DNA from: Candidatus Didemnitutus sp.
GTDB taxonomy: Bacteria; Verrucomicrobiota; Verrucomicrobiia; Opitutales; Opitutaceae
Direction: 5' to 3'
Length of the DNA stretch: 64,000 nt
Assembly (NCBI GenBank): GCA_019634575.1
Contig: JAHCAY010000001.1
Coordinates: 1,550,001-1,614,000, forward strand
This document shows positions 1 to 8,819 of this stretch, one piece after another. How positions within the stretch are numbered: position 1 is the first letter of the stretch; the number at the start of each line of letters is the position of its first letter. Both the position numbers and the translations under genes were made by a program. The notes under the pieces were generated by a model that saw only the letters and a program-made list of their open reading frames with translations, was not told the DNA's origin and did no database searches.

Positions 1-35
1 TCGCAGCGGAGCGCGACTTGGGTTGCCGTGGCCAT
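1..35 (-). CDS. Probable ABC transporter ATP-binding protein, first codons only (runs off left edge)
   Basis: On the minus strand an ATG at 35-33 opens a frame reading MATATQVALRC and continuing past the window edge. It lies directly after the stop of the FtsX-type permease (TAA at 39-37), with one base between them. In MacAB-type operons the permease and ATPase genes are usually adjacent, and such ATPases often begin with a short strand of this character ahead of the Walker A motif. Only eleven codons are visible, so the ATPase assignment is inferred from context alone. Confidence 0.45.
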   Translation of the reverse strand, partial: MATATQVALRC

Positions 36-36
36 G

Positions 37-1299
37 TTACTGCGAGGTGCCGCGGATGATATCGCCGGGCTCGAGCTTGGCCGCGCGCTGCGCGGGGATG
101 AGCGAGGCAGTCATGACGACAACTGCGGCGGTGACGGTCGCCGCCACGTAGTGCCAGATCGACCAGGCGACGACAAAGCTGTCGGTCGAGAAAATGCCGC
201 GAATGCGGATGGGCAGCTTGGAAACGCCGTAAGTGACACTCGCCCCAAACACCCAGCCGAGGATAGTGCCGACCAACAGCACAATGGTGCCCTGCCAGAT
301 GAAGATGTGCGAGATGTCGCGCCGCGTGTAGCCCATGGAACGCAGGATCGCGATCTCCTTGGTCTTCTCCATGACGATCATCGCGAGGGTATTGAACATA
401 CCGAGGCCGGAGATGAGGATGATCGTGGAAACCGTGAGCGCCGACGAGACGCGCAGCGCGCGGAAAACCTCGAGCCACGTTTTCTCGCGTTCCTGCCAGC
501 CTTGCGCGCCGTGGCGGAAAACGTTTTCCATCTGCACCGCGTCCTGCGGGGCGCGGTCCTTGTCGAAGAGCGCGACCTGGATGAAGGAGGCGCCGACGGT
601 CTTCTTCAACAGCGAGCGCGCCTCGCCGAGATGCATGTAGATGCGGACCTTGTCGATGTCACTGACGCCGGTTTCGTAGAGCGCGCAGACGCGATAGCGG
701 CGCTGCTGGTCGCCCGCCCGGAGGATCAGCGTGTCGCCGATGCTGACTTGCAGGCGGCTCGCGAGCACTGTGCCGAGGATCACGCCGCTCGGCGTGCTAC
801 GGTATTCCTCGAGCGTGCCGCGCACAATCTGGTGTTCGAGATCGGACACCGCGAGGTGATCCTCGAGCTTGATGCCGAAGACCTGCGCGGTGTCGTTCTT
901 GAAGGAGCTGTCGGCCACGACGGAGCCGCGCACCACCATCGAGGCGCCGGAGACGTTTTGAAATTCCTTCAGCGCGCGCATGAGCAACTCGGGATTCTCA
1001 ACCCCTTCGATATAGCGCCGGCCTTCGCGGGCGGAGACGAGGAATTTGCTCGCGTCCTTGTCATGCCCGGCGGCGGACATCGCGTAAATGGTGTCCTGGA
1101 ACTTGTCCTCGATGCGAATGGCGCCGTTGGTGCCGAGGATCGTCTTGATGAAGAAGTCCTCGAAGCCGCTCGTCTGCGCCTGCGTGACGATGAAGAAGCC
1201 GACGCCGAACACGATGCCGGCGAGGCTCATGAGCATCGAGCGCTTCTTGGCGGTCAGGAAGCGGACGGCGATGCGAAGATTCGTCGAGACGGCGGCCAC
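37..1299 (-). CDS. FtsX/MacB-type ABC transporter permease
   Basis: This 420-residue inner-membrane permease is of the FtsX/MacB type. It has an N-terminal membrane segment at about residues 20-42, a large periplasmic (MacB_PCD-like) region to about 285, and three hydrophobic segments at about 285-310, 335-360 and 380-405. It ends GDIIRGTSQ. The PAxRAAKLEPGD(I)IR pattern near the C terminus is typical of lipoprotein-release and macrolide-export permeases. It follows the adaptor gene by 8 bases and precedes a probable ATPase start, so it is the permease of a tripartite efflux or export pump. The substrate cannot be read from the sequence. This four-TM type acts by transmembrane force transmission rather than by forming a channel (family knowledge). 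Confidence 0.88.
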   Translation of the reverse strand: MAAVSTNLRIAVRFLTAKKRSMLMSLAGIVFGVGFFIVTQAQTSGFEDFFIKTILGTNGAIRIEDKFQDTIYAMSAAGHDKDASKFLVSAREGRRYIEGVENPELLMRALKEFQNVSGASMVVRGSVVADSSFKNDTAQVFGIKLEDHLAVSDLEHQIVRGTLEEYRSTPSGVILGTVLASRLQVSIGDTLILRAGDQQRRYRVCALYETGVSDIDKVRIYMHLGEARSLLKKTVGASFIQVALFDKDRAPQDAVQMENVFRHGAQGWQEREKTWLEVFRALRVSSALTVSTIILISGLGMFNTLAMIVMEKTKEIAILRSMGYTRRDISHIFIWQGTIVLLVGTILGWVFGASVTYGVSKLPIRIRGIFSTDSFVVAWSIWHYVAATVTAAVVVMTASLIPAQRAAKLEPGDIIRGTSQ

Positions 1300-1307
1300 G
1301 CGAGTCG

Positions 1308-2447
1308 TTACTGCTGCGCCTTGGCCAGCTCGGTGCGGACGCGGTCGCCGTCGCGGAAGCGGTCCTGCTCCTCCACAACCACGTTTTCGTCGACGTTGAG
1401 ACCTTTGAGGATCTCGACTTGATTCAACCCTTCGAAGCCCTTCTCCACCTTGCGGCGTTCGAGTTTGCTGCCATTGGCAACGTAGACGTAGTCGCCGACC
1501 AGCGCACGGCGCGGAATCAGGATGGAATTCTTGCGCTCGGAAATGATGATGCTCACTTCGCCGGTCAGGCCGGGCACGAGAACGCGGCCTTCAGGCAGGG
1601 ACACGTCGAGGAACACGGTGTAACGTTGGGTCGCGGAATCGGCCGAGGGAAGGATCTTGGAGATGACCGCGTAGTATTGATCGGCGCCGTAAGTCAGAAA
1701 GCGAACCGAGGCTTTCTGCCCGACTTTGACCGTGGCGAATTTCTCTTCGCTGAGCTTGGCCTCGACCGTGCGCGTGGTGGCCATGGCTGTAGCGATGGGA
1801 GTGTTTTCGCCGATGAGGTCGCCCACGCGAGCGAAGACCGCCGTAACGACGCCGTCGGCCGGCGCGATCACCGTCATCTTGGCGCGCTCGCGCTCCTTGG
1901 CCCGCAAGCTGTTTTCGAGTGTCTGCAGGGCGAGCTTCAGATTCACCTCGTCGAGTTCCATCTTCTGCTCGAGCTGCTGGAGGGAGCGGCGTTGTTTCTC
2001 GAGCTCGGCCTGCGGATAGGCACCGGCTTCGGCCTGACGCGTGAGGTTGGCGACGGTGTCACGCATGTTGAGGACGTCCGCCCGCATGGTGGATCCGACC
2101 TCGACCTTGCGGCGGGCGGCAACGATGTCGTTCTTGATCCGTTCGATCTCGATATCGACGTCGCCGGTGTCGAGTTGCACCAGCACGTCGCCGCGGAAGA
2201 CGCGTTTGCCGACATCCAGCGAGCTGTCGATCACACGACCGCGGACTTCGCTCTTCAATTCGTTGGCGAACTCGGCCTTGACCTCGACGGTGCCCTGCAC
2301 GGTGTTCACGGCCGATCCGCGGATCGCGGGGGCCACGATGGCGACCGGGCGCAGCAGGAAACCGATCAGCCAAACGATGATTGCGAAAATGGCGGCGGCG
2401 GCGGCGAGGCGCACCACCCAGGTTTTGCCAGCTGTGCGGTTGCTCAT
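1308..2447 (-). CDS. Periplasmic adaptor (HlyD/MacA-type membrane fusion protein)
   Basis: This 379-residue protein has one N-terminal membrane anchor (residues 11-33, AAAAAIFAIIVWLIGFLL). A lipoyl-like half motif follows (GRVIDSSLDVGKRVFRGDVL), then a long charged alpha-helical hairpin at about 105-195 rich in Glu, Lys, Arg and Leu. The second lipoyl half (VIAPADGVVTAVFARVGD) and a beta-barrel region complete it. This order is diagnostic of the RND/ABC periplasmic adaptor family that bridges an inner-membrane pump and a TolC-like outer-membrane duct. Its start codon overlaps the stop of the upstream TolC-like gene by four bases (ATGA), and the FtsX-type permease lies 8 bases downstream, so the three are one transcription unit. 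Confidence 0.9.
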   Translation of the reverse strand: MSNRTAGKTWVVRLAAAAAIFAIIVWLIGFLLRPVAIVAPAIRGSAVNTVQGTVEVKAEFANELKSEVRGRVIDSSLDVGKRVFRGDVLVQLDTGDVDIEIERIKNDIVAARRKVEVGSTMRADVLNMRDTVANLTRQAEAGAYPQAELEKQRRSLQQLEQKMELDEVNLKLALQTLENSLRAKERERAKMTVIAPADGVVTAVFARVGDLIGENTPIATAMATTRTVEAKLSEEKFATVKVGQKASVRFLTYGADQYYAVISKILPSADSATQRYTVFLDVSLPEGRVLVPGLTGEVSIIISERKNSILIPRRALVGDYVYVANGSKLERRKVEKGFEGLNQVEILKGLNVDENVVVEEQDRFRDGDRVRTELAKAQQ

Positions 2448-3793
2448 TTTTTCGGAAGGAGTGCGACCACCGGATCCTGGTTCAAGGTTCCCAGGAATTC
2501 GCCGATTTTGAGCATCAGATCGAGCCGGGCGCTATAGGCGGAAATTCTCACATCAAAGAGCGCCAATTCTGCGAGCGAAACGTCCGACTCGGAAGCGATG
2601 CCACGCTTGAATTCACCCTCCTTCGCACGGAGCGCACCGCGACCGGAGTCGAGACCGCGGTCGGAAATAGCCACCGAACGAGCCGCGAAGTTTATATAGC
2701 GCGCTTGCGTTTGCGCCTGGCGCTGCATGCGTTCGGAAACTTCTGCGAGCTCGTTCTCCGCCTGGCGGCGGCGGGCGAGCGAGCTGCGCGTCGCCGCATA
2801 GCTGGCAAAGCCGTCGAAGATATTCCATGTAACCTGCACACCGATATAGCGCGAGTCGACGCGGTATTTTTGCGAGGCGTTGATCGAATAAGCCTGTTCG
2901 TCCTGGCTCGCACCCATCACCGCGGAGATCTTCGGACGCAGACGGGTCTGCTGGTTGCGAAAGGTGAGTTGATTGATTTCAACCTGACGACGCTGATTGA
3001 TTACATTGACGTTCGGGCTCTCCTTGGCGCCAAGAAACGTGGCGAGCAGTTGCTCGAACACCTCGGGCGAATACGGCACCAGGGGAATCTCGTCGGGAAT
3101 CTGACTATCTGCGATCGCCGGGATGCCTGCGAGCCGTGCGAACGACTGTTTGGCGTTCTCAAAATCGAACGCCGATTGCTCAAGTGCGATTTGGCCCCTT
3201 TCGGCGGCAAGGCGCACCGGGAAAGCATCGAGATCGGAGATCTCCTTTTTGGCCAGACGTGCCTCGGCAATCGACACCTGCTGCTGCGCGTAAGTCATGT
3301 AGCGCTGAGCACGGGCCAAAGCAACTTTCTGAATGATCAGATTGCCAAAACCTGAGCGCAATTGCTGCGCCAGCTGGCGATAGGCCTCGCGGTAATTACC
3401 TTCCGCCATCTGCTTGGCGATGACACCAATGCGGGCGTTGTTGCGGCGCTCACCCCAGAAGAACAGCGGCTGATAGAGCGAAAGATCGTAATAGACCTTT
3501 TTCACCCGTAAAACCTCGGTCTGATCGGCGCGATCGTCCTGCGTTTCAGTCATCCGATAGCTGCCACCCAGCGTGGGCAGCAAACCTGCGCGCGCTTCGA
3601 TGCGACTATTTTCCGCTATCTCGAGATCAAGCGCATGGTTCAACATCTGCGGCGATTGCTGCACCGCATCGTGGAGAATCGGATCCAAGCCAGGCAGTGC
3701 CCGCTCAGGCAGGGTCAAAGTGTCGACGGAGGCAGCCGCCAACACGCCACCGCCAATCACCACGCAAGCCAGGATCGAATAACGCAATTTCAT
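2444..3793 (-). CDS. TolC-family outer membrane efflux protein
   Basis: This 449-residue protein has a signal peptide (MKLRYSILACVVIGGGVLAAAS) and two long helical repeats rich in Ala, Gln and Arg, as in TolC/OprM. Features include the NNARIGVIAKQMAEGNYREA stretch and the EFKRGIASESDVSLAELALF motif near the C terminus, the usual second-repeat signature of outer-membrane efflux proteins. The frame opens further upstream at 3835, but the ATG at 3793 puts the signal peptide at the N terminus and is preferred. It is the first gene of the minus-strand efflux operon and overlaps the adaptor start by four bases. The divergent export operon begins 128 bases away. Confidence 0.9.
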   Translation of the reverse strand: MKLRYSILACVVIGGGVLAAASVDTLTLPERALPGLDPILHDAVQQSPQMLNHALDLEIAENSRIEARAGLLPTLGGSYRMTETQDDRADQTEVLRVKKVYYDLSLYQPLFFWGERRNNARIGVIAKQMAEGNYREAYRQLAQQLRSGFGNLIIQKVALARAQRYMTYAQQQVSIAEARLAKKEISDLDAFPVRLAAERGQIALEQSAFDFENAKQSFARLAGIPAIADSQIPDEIPLVPYSPEVFEQLLATFLGAKESPNVNVINQRRQVEINQLTFRNQQTRLRPKISAVMGASQDEQAYSINASQKYRVDSRYIGVQVTWNIFDGFASYAATRSSLARRRQAENELAEVSERMQRQAQTQARYINFAARSVAISDRGLDSGRGALRAKEGEFKRGIASESDVSLAELALFDVRISAYSARLDLMLKIGEFLGTLNQDPVVALLPKK

Positions 3794-3920
3794 AGGCAAT
3801 CTCGCCAAGGCGCAGCAAATGCCGAACCTTGGCAATCCGAAACGACAACCGAGCGCCGCCGACCCGCCTGCGAAAAACTAGCCTTGCGCGATTTCCGCCC
3901 GACTGGAGACTCACCCTTTC
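3794..3920. promoter_or_regulatory. Divergent intergenic region between efflux and polysaccharide-export operons
   Basis: These 127 bases separate two divergently transcribed operons and must hold promoters for both. I could not identify convincing -35/-10 pairs. A GGAG at 3905-3908 lies 12 bases before the permease ATG at 3921, a longer spacing than ideal. The inference rests on gene orientation only. Confidence 0.4.
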
Positions 3921-4730
3921 ATGTTGCGCCGCATCGCGCCATTCGCCGCCGATCTCATCAGCCATCGCGAACTGCTGTGGCAGTTCACGCTGCGTAACGT
4001 CGAGATGCGGCACAAGGGTTCCTACCTCGGCATTGTGTGGTCGATCTTGAATCCGCTGCTGATGCTCGCGCTCTATGTGCTCGTGTTCGGCTACATTTTC
4101 AGCGGCACATTCGGTCGGGCTGGCGAAACTCGGCTCGAATACGGCCTGACCATCTTCCTCGGACTAACCCTGTTCCATTTCGTCACCGAGACGTTTGTCA
4201 CGGCCCCGATCGTGATCGTGGGCAACCCGAACTTCGTCAAGAAGGTCGTCTTCCCGCTCGAAATCCTGCCCGCCGCCAACGTCGGCGGTGCCGCGATCCA
4301 CCTGCTCATCGGCCTCGCCCTCGTGCTGCTTGGCGTCGTCACCCTCGGCGATGGACTCACCCTCTCCGCCCTCTGGTTGCCGGTGATTCTGTTCCCGTTG
4401 CTGTTGACCTGCCTCGGCCTCAACTGGCTGTTCTCCGCCCTCGGGGTCTTCCTGCGCGATCTCGCCCAACTGATCCAGTTTCTCTCGCTCGCGCTGCTGT
4501 TCGCCAGCGCCGTCTTCTACCCCAGCTCCCGGATCCCGCCGGACGTATGGCCGGTCATGCGCTTTAATCCCGCGCTCATCGCCATCGATCTCTCCCGCCA
4601 CACGGTCCTCTGGCACGAGCCGATCCGCGGCACTCACCTCGCCTATCTCTATGCCGTGGGCCTCCTATCCTGCTACGTCGGCTACGCCATCTTTCGCCGG
4701 CTGAAACCGGCCTTCGCCGATGTCCTCTGA
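3921..4730 (+). CDS. wzm: ABC-2 type polysaccharide export permease (Wzm-like)
   Basis: This 269-residue integral membrane protein matches the Wzm/KpsM/TagG family in length and pattern. It has a short cytoplasmic N terminus with LLWQFTLRNVEMRHKGSYLG, the typical amphipathic interface segment before the first membrane helix. Six hydrophobic segments follow, with FYPSSRIPPDVW and a conserved NPALIAIDLSRH stretch before the last helices. With its ATPase it would flip a lipid-linked glycan across the inner membrane. The ATPase gene is not adjacent: it lies at 7422, after cysC, cysD and cysN, an unusual insertion. Its last 11 bases overlap the cysC start, so the genes are translationally coupled. 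Confidence 0.92.
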   Translation: MLRRIAPFAADLISHRELLWQFTLRNVEMRHKGSYLGIVWSILNPLLMLALYVLVFGYIFSGTFGRAGETRLEYGLTIFLGLTLFHFVTETFVTAPIVIVGNPNFVKKVVFPLEILPAANVGGAAIHLLIGLALVLLGVVTLGDGLTLSALWLPVILFPLLLTCLGLNWLFSALGVFLRDLAQLIQFLSLALLFASAVFYPSSRIPPDVWPVMRFNPALIAIDLSRHTVLWHEPIRGTHLAYLYAVGLLSCYVGYAIFRRLKPAFADVL

Positions 4731-5274
4731 GGCACCTCCTGTCTTGCCGCCTCCCGGTTTGGTCTTCTGGCTTTTCGGCCTCTCCGGCGCCGGCAAATCC
4801 ACCCTGGCGGGCGCATTGGCCGCGTCGCTGCGCGCCGACGGCCGCGCCGTGCTGACGCTCGACGGCGACCGGTTGCGCGAGGGCTTGTGCGCCGGCCTCG
4901 GCTTCAGCGACACCGACCGCGCCGAGAACCTCCGGCGCGCCGCCGAGGTTGCGCGCCTCGCCAGCGAATCGGGTCTGACCGTCGTCGCCTCGTTCATCAC
5001 GCCGCGCGAGGCCAACCGCGCCGACGTCGACCGGATCGTCGGCGCCGCTCGCGTGCGCTGGATTCACGTTTCGGCACCGCTGGATGTCTGCCGTGCCCGC
5101 GACGTCAAAGGCCTCTACGCTCGCCAGGCCGCGGGCAAGGTGCCGCAGTTCACGGGCATCTCGTCCGCCTTCGAGCCGCCCACACAAGCCCACCTCTCGC
5201 TCGACACGCTGGCCGAAACCCCGGCCGACTCCGCCGCCCGGCTGCTGGCCTTCGCCCGCGCCGCGCTCCGCTGA
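4720..5274 (+). CDS. cysC: Adenylyl-sulfate kinase (APS kinase)
   Basis: This 184-residue protein phosphorylates APS to PAPS, the universal sulfuryl donor. It shows the P-loop GLSGAGKST at residues 20-28, the LDGDRLREGL motif at about 48-57 and the KGLYARQAAGKVPQFTGI segment near residue 130, all hallmarks of CysC. The position usually occupied by SPxRxxR reads TPREANR. It starts inside the permease gene (11-base overlap) and is followed after one base by cysD. No cysH (PAPS reductase) or sulfite reductase gene is nearby, so PAPS made here is more likely used for sulfation than for cysteine synthesis (inference). Confidence 0.93.
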   Translation: MSSEAPPVLPPPGLVFWLFGLSGAGKSTLAGALAASLRADGRAVLTLDGDRLREGLCAGLGFSDTDRAENLRRAAEVARLASESGLTVVASFITPREANRADVDRIVGAARVRWIHVSAPLDVCRARDVKGLYARQAAGKVPQFTGISSAFEPPTQAHLSLDTLAETPADSAARLLAFARAALR

Positions 5275-5275
5275 C

Positions 5276-6181
5276 ATGTCGCAACTCCACCTCGATCACC
5301 TCGACGCCCTCGAACACGAAGCCGTGCACATCCTGCGCGAGGCGGCGGTGCAGTTCCCGCGCGCCGCGATCCTGTTCTCCGGCGGCAAGGATTCGCTCGT
5401 GCTCGCCGCGCTCGCGCGCAAGGCCTTCGCGCCGTCGCGCCCGCCGTTCGCGCTGCTGCACGTCGACACCGGCCACAACTTCCCCGAGACGCTCGCCTTC
5501 CGCGACGCCTTCGCGCGCGACTTCGGCTTCAAGCTCCTCGTCCGCCGCGTGCAAGACACCATCGACGCCGGCCGCGCCATCGAGGAGACCGGCCCGCAGG
5601 CCAGCCGCAACGCGCTCCAGACGATCACGCTGCTCGACGCCATCGCCGAGCTCCAGCTCGACGCCGCGCTCGGCGGCGGGCGCCGCGACGAGGAAAAGGC
5701 GCGCGCCAAGGAACGCATCTTTTCCCACCGCGACGACTTCGGCCAGTGGGATCCAAAGAACCAGCGTCCCGAGCTCTGGAATCTCTACAACGGCCGCAAG
5801 CGCCCCGGGGAGCACTTCCGCGTCTTCCCGCTCAGCAACTGGACCGAGCTCGACGTCTGGTGCTACATCCAGCGCGAGCAGTTGCCCCTGCCCTCGCTCT
5901 ACTTCGCCCACGAGCGCGAGGTGTTCCTCCGCCACGGCTCGCTGCTCGCCGCCTCGCCCGTCCTCCCGCTCCTGCCCGGCGAGACGCCCCGCCGCGAGCG
6001 CGTGCGCTTCCGCACCGTCGGCGATATGACCTGCACCGGCGCCGTGCGCTCCACCGCCGCCACCCTCGACGAGATCATCGCCGAGGTCGCCGCCGCGCGC
6101 CAGACCGAGCGCGGCACGCGCCACGACGACCGCCGCTCCGAGACCGCCATGGAGGACCGCAAGCGCGCGGGCTATTTCTGA
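5276..6181 (+). CDS. cysD: Sulfate adenylyltransferase, small subunit
   Basis: This 301-residue ATP-pyrophosphatase-fold subunit makes APS from ATP and sulfate together with CysN. The PP-loop reads FSGGKDS at about residues 37-43. The family stretches HVDTGHNFPE, GGGRRDEEKARAKER and FPLSNWTELDVW follow, and the protein ends with AMEDRKRAGYF, nearly identical in form to the CysD C terminus. The open frame extends upstream to 5084, but ATG 5276, one base after the cysC stop, gives the normal family length. The stop shares one base with the cysN start (TGATG), so the two subunits are coupled for stoichiometric synthesis. Confidence 0.95.
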   Translation: MSQLHLDHLDALEHEAVHILREAAVQFPRAAILFSGGKDSLVLAALARKAFAPSRPPFALLHVDTGHNFPETLAFRDAFARDFGFKLLVRRVQDTIDAGRAIEETGPQASRNALQTITLLDAIAELQLDAALGGGRRDEEKARAKERIFSHRDDFGQWDPKNQRPELWNLYNGRKRPGEHFRVFPLSNWTELDVWCYIQREQLPLPSLYFAHEREVFLRHGSLLAASPVLPLLPGETPRRERVRFRTVGDMTCTGAVRSTAATLDEIIAEVAAARQTERGTRHDDRRSETAMEDRKRAGYF

Positions 6182-7422
6182 TGGACCTCCTCCGCCTCAT
6201 CACCTGCGGCAACGTCGACGACGGCAAGAGCACGCTGCTCGGCCGCCTGCTGCACGACACCAAATCCATCTTCGAGGACCAGTGGGACGCCGTGCAGCGC
6301 GCCAGCGAGCGCCGCGGCGACGCCTACACCGACCTCGCCCTCCTCACCGACGGCCTCCGGGCCGAGCGCGAGCAGGGCATCACCATCGACGTCGCCTACC
6401 GCTACTTCGCCACGCCGCAGCGCAAGTTCATCCTCGCGGACTGCCCCGGCCATTTCCAATACACGCGCAACATGGTCACCGGCGCGTCGTCGGCCCAGCT
6501 CGCGCTCCTCCTCATCGACGTGCGCCGCGGCGTCACCGAGCAGACCTGCCGCCACGCCTTCCTCTGCACGCTGCTCCGCATCAAGCACCTCGTCGTCTGC
6601 GTGAACAAGATGGACCTCGTCGGCTACCGCCGCGAGGAGTTCGAGCGCGTGCGCGAGCAGTTCATGGCCTACGCCGAGCGCCTCGACGCCGCCGACATCC
6701 AGTTCGTGCCGATGGCCGCGCTGCCCGGCGACAACGTCGTCGAAAAATCCCCGCACATGCCGTGGTATGAGGGCACGCCCCTCCTCTACCTGCTCGAGAA
6801 CGTCTTCGTCCGCAACGACGCCAACCACCAGGATCCGCGCTTCCCCGTGCAGTTGGTCATCCGCCCGCAGGACCCCGCCGCGCCCGATTTCCGCGGCCTC
6901 GCCGGCCAGGTCGCCAGCGGAGTGTTCCGCCCCGGCGACGAGGTCACGCACCTGCCGACCGGCTTCACCGCGAAAATCAAAAGCATCCGCGACCCTAACG
7001 GCACCGTCGCCCAAGCCTTTCACCCGATGTCCGTCGTGATCGAGCTCGACCGCGACCTCGACGTCAGCCGCGGCGAGATGCTCGCCCGGCCCAACAACTA
7101 CCCGACCGCTTCGCACGAGATCGACGTCATGCTCTGCTGGTTCTCCGACAAGCCGCTCGACCCGACGCGCCGCTACGTCCTCCAGCACACCACCCGCGAG
7201 GCGAAATGCCTGATCAAGGAAGTGCGCTACAAGCTCGACGTCACCAGTCTCCACCGCACCAGCGAGCCCGGCCCGATCGGCATGAACGACCTCGCGCGCG
7301 TCACTCTCCGCTCGCAGGCCCCGCTGTTCTGGGACAACTACAAGAAAAACCGCCAGACCGGCAGCGTGCTCCTCGTGGACGAAGCGACGCACGCCACCGT
7401 CGGTGCCGGCATGATCCTGTGA
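6181..7422 (+). CDS. cysN: Sulfate adenylyltransferase, GTPase subunit
   Basis: This 413-residue GTPase of the EF-Tu superfamily drives APS formation by CysD. Visible are the G1 loop GNVDDGKSTL (about residues 10-19), the G3 motif ADCPGH, the G4 motif NKMD, the G2-region sequence EQGITIDVAYRYF, and C-terminal beta-barrel domains ending in VDEATHATVGAGMIL. It is shorter than E. coli CysN (475 residues, from memory) but has all GTPase motifs, and it is not fused to CysC as in CysNC proteins; a separate cysC lies upstream. The ATG at 6181 is preferred over the longer upstream frame. Its stop overlaps the start of the export ATPase by one base. Confidence 0.95.
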   Translation: MDLLRLITCGNVDDGKSTLLGRLLHDTKSIFEDQWDAVQRASERRGDAYTDLALLTDGLRAEREQGITIDVAYRYFATPQRKFILADCPGHFQYTRNMVTGASSAQLALLLIDVRRGVTEQTCRHAFLCTLLRIKHLVVCVNKMDLVGYRREEFERVREQFMAYAERLDAADIQFVPMAALPGDNVVEKSPHMPWYEGTPLLYLLENVFVRNDANHQDPRFPVQLVIRPQDPAAPDFRGLAGQVASGVFRPGDEVTHLPTGFTAKIKSIRDPNGTVAQAFHPMSVVIELDRDLDVSRGEMLARPNNYPTASHEIDVMLCWFSDKPLDPTRRYVLQHTTREAKCLIKEVRYKLDVTSLHRTSEPGPIGMNDLARVTLRSQAPLFWDNYKKNRQTGSVLLVDEATHATVGAGMIL

Positions 7423-8819
7423 TGGACAGCGAAACCCTCATCTCCGCGCGCAATCTCTCCAAGGCCTACCGCATTTGGAGCGATCCCGCACAGCGCCTGC
7501 TCGGTCCGCTGCTCGCCGAGGCCGCGCGCTGGGTGCCCGGCTCGGCCGGCGAGTCGTTGCGCAAAAAAGCCCACGCCGCCTACCGCGACTTCTACGCGCT
7601 GCACGACGTTTCGTTCGAGCTCCGCCGCGGCGAAGCCATCGGCATCGTCGGCCGTAACGGCGCGGGCAAGTCGACCCTGCTCCAGCTCATCGCCGGCACA
7701 TTGCAGCCCTCCGCCGGCGAAATCCAAGTGCGCGGCCGCGTCGCCGCACTCCTCGAACTCGGTGCCGGCTTCAACCCCGACTTCACCGGCCGGGAGAACG
7801 TCTTCCTCAGCGGCGCGGTCCTCGGCCTGTCCAAAGCCGAGATGGAAAAGCGCTTCGATTCTGTCGCCGCTTTCGCCGACATCGGCGAGTTCATCGAGCA
7901 ACCGGTGAAAACCTATTCGAGCGGCATGATGATGCGCCTCGCCTTCGCGGTGAACACCTGCGTCGACCCGGAGATTCTCATCGTCGACGAGGCGCTCAGC
8001 GTCGGCGACGCGCCGTTTCAGGCGAAATGCTTCCGCCGTCTCCGGCAACTCATCGAAAACGGCGTCAGCCTGCTCTTCGTCTCGCACGACCTCGGCACCG
8101 TCCGTTCGATCTGCTCGCGCGCCCTCTGGCTGAAAAACGGTCGCGCCGAAATGTGGGGCGAAGCGAAAGAAGTGGCCAAAGCCTACGAGAAATTTTGCTG
8201 GGCCGAGCAAGGAGTCACCTTGGGCGAGCCTCTCACGGCCGCGGAAAAAGCCCCGACGTCGGCAGCTCCTTCAGGCGGAGAACTCGCCCTCCCGCCGGGA
8301 GCCGGGGAGGGCCGCTATGGCACGCACCAGATGGAGATTCGCGGCGTCGCGTTGGAACTATGCAACGGCACACCGGTGCCCGACCACAAATTCGATTTCG
8401 GAGCGGAAGTCCGATTGCGCTTCGCCATCGAAGCGCGAACCGCCTTCAAAGGTAAGATACGTGTCGGTGTGCGTGTGAAGACGGCACGGCAGGACGTCGT
8501 GCTCACGATCAGCAACCTCGACGGCTCCGCGTCCGTCAACCTGCAGTCCGGTCACCGGCTGGAGGCCCGTTATGAGTTCAAGCTTCCGCTCGCGCACGGA
8601 CACTACACGCTCATGGCCGCGCTTTTCGCGATTACACCGCTCTCCGAGGAACATGCGGAAGTTTATACGTTCTCCAATGCGACGATCCTCGACTGCATGG
8701 AGAATCTCATCGCTTTCGAAATGCGCCCGCGTCACCCGATACCCGCGGTGGGTCCCGTGCACACGAACTGCCCTTTGGAAATATCCCTCCACTCCCCCGC
8801 CGGCGCTTCTCAGTCGTGA
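7422..8819 (+). CDS. wzt: Polysaccharide export ABC ATPase with C-terminal glycan-binding domain (Wzt-like)
   Basis: This 465-residue protein has an N-terminal nucleotide-binding domain with Walker A GRNGAGKST, signature YSSGMMMRLAFAV and Walker B ILIVDEALSVGD, followed by SHD. It energises the Wzm-like permease. A C-terminal region from about residue 300 (beginning GTHQMEIRGVALEL) is beta-rich and matches the Wzt C-terminal domain. In characterised O-antigen systems that domain recognises a modified terminus of the finished chain (family knowledge), so chain modification and export may be linked here too. A Pro/Ala/Gly-rich linker at about 270-300 joins the domains. It overlaps cysN by one base and the sulfotransferase start by four (GTGA). 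Confidence 0.93.
   Translation: MDSETLISARNLSKAYRIWSDPAQRLLGPLLAEAARWVPGSAGESLRKKAHAAYRDFYALHDVSFELRRGEAIGIVGRNGAGKSTLLQLIAGTLQPSAGEIQVRGRVAALLELGAGFNPDFTGRENVFLSGAVLGLSKAEMEKRFDSVAAFADIGEFIEQPVKTYSSGMMMRLAFAVNTCVDPEILIVDEALSVGDAPFQAKCFRRLRQLIENGVSLLFVSHDLGTVRSICSRALWLKNGRAEMWGEAKEVAKAYEKFCWAEQGVTLGEPLTAAEKAPTSAAPSGGELALPPGAGEGRYGTHQMEIRGVALELCNGTPVPDHKFDFGAEVRLRFAIEARTAFKGKIRVGVRVKTARQDVVLTISNLDGSASVNLQSGHRLEARYEFKLPLAHGHYTLMAALFAITPLSEEHAEVYTFSNATILDCMENLIAFEMRPRHPIPAVGPVHTNCPLEISLHSPAGASQS

Noticed and set aside
28..1422. 464-codon open frame on the plus strand over the permease gene
   Set aside because: Antisense shadow typical of high-GC DNA; the product is Arg/Asp/His-rich with no domain, and the minus strand has a clear permease.
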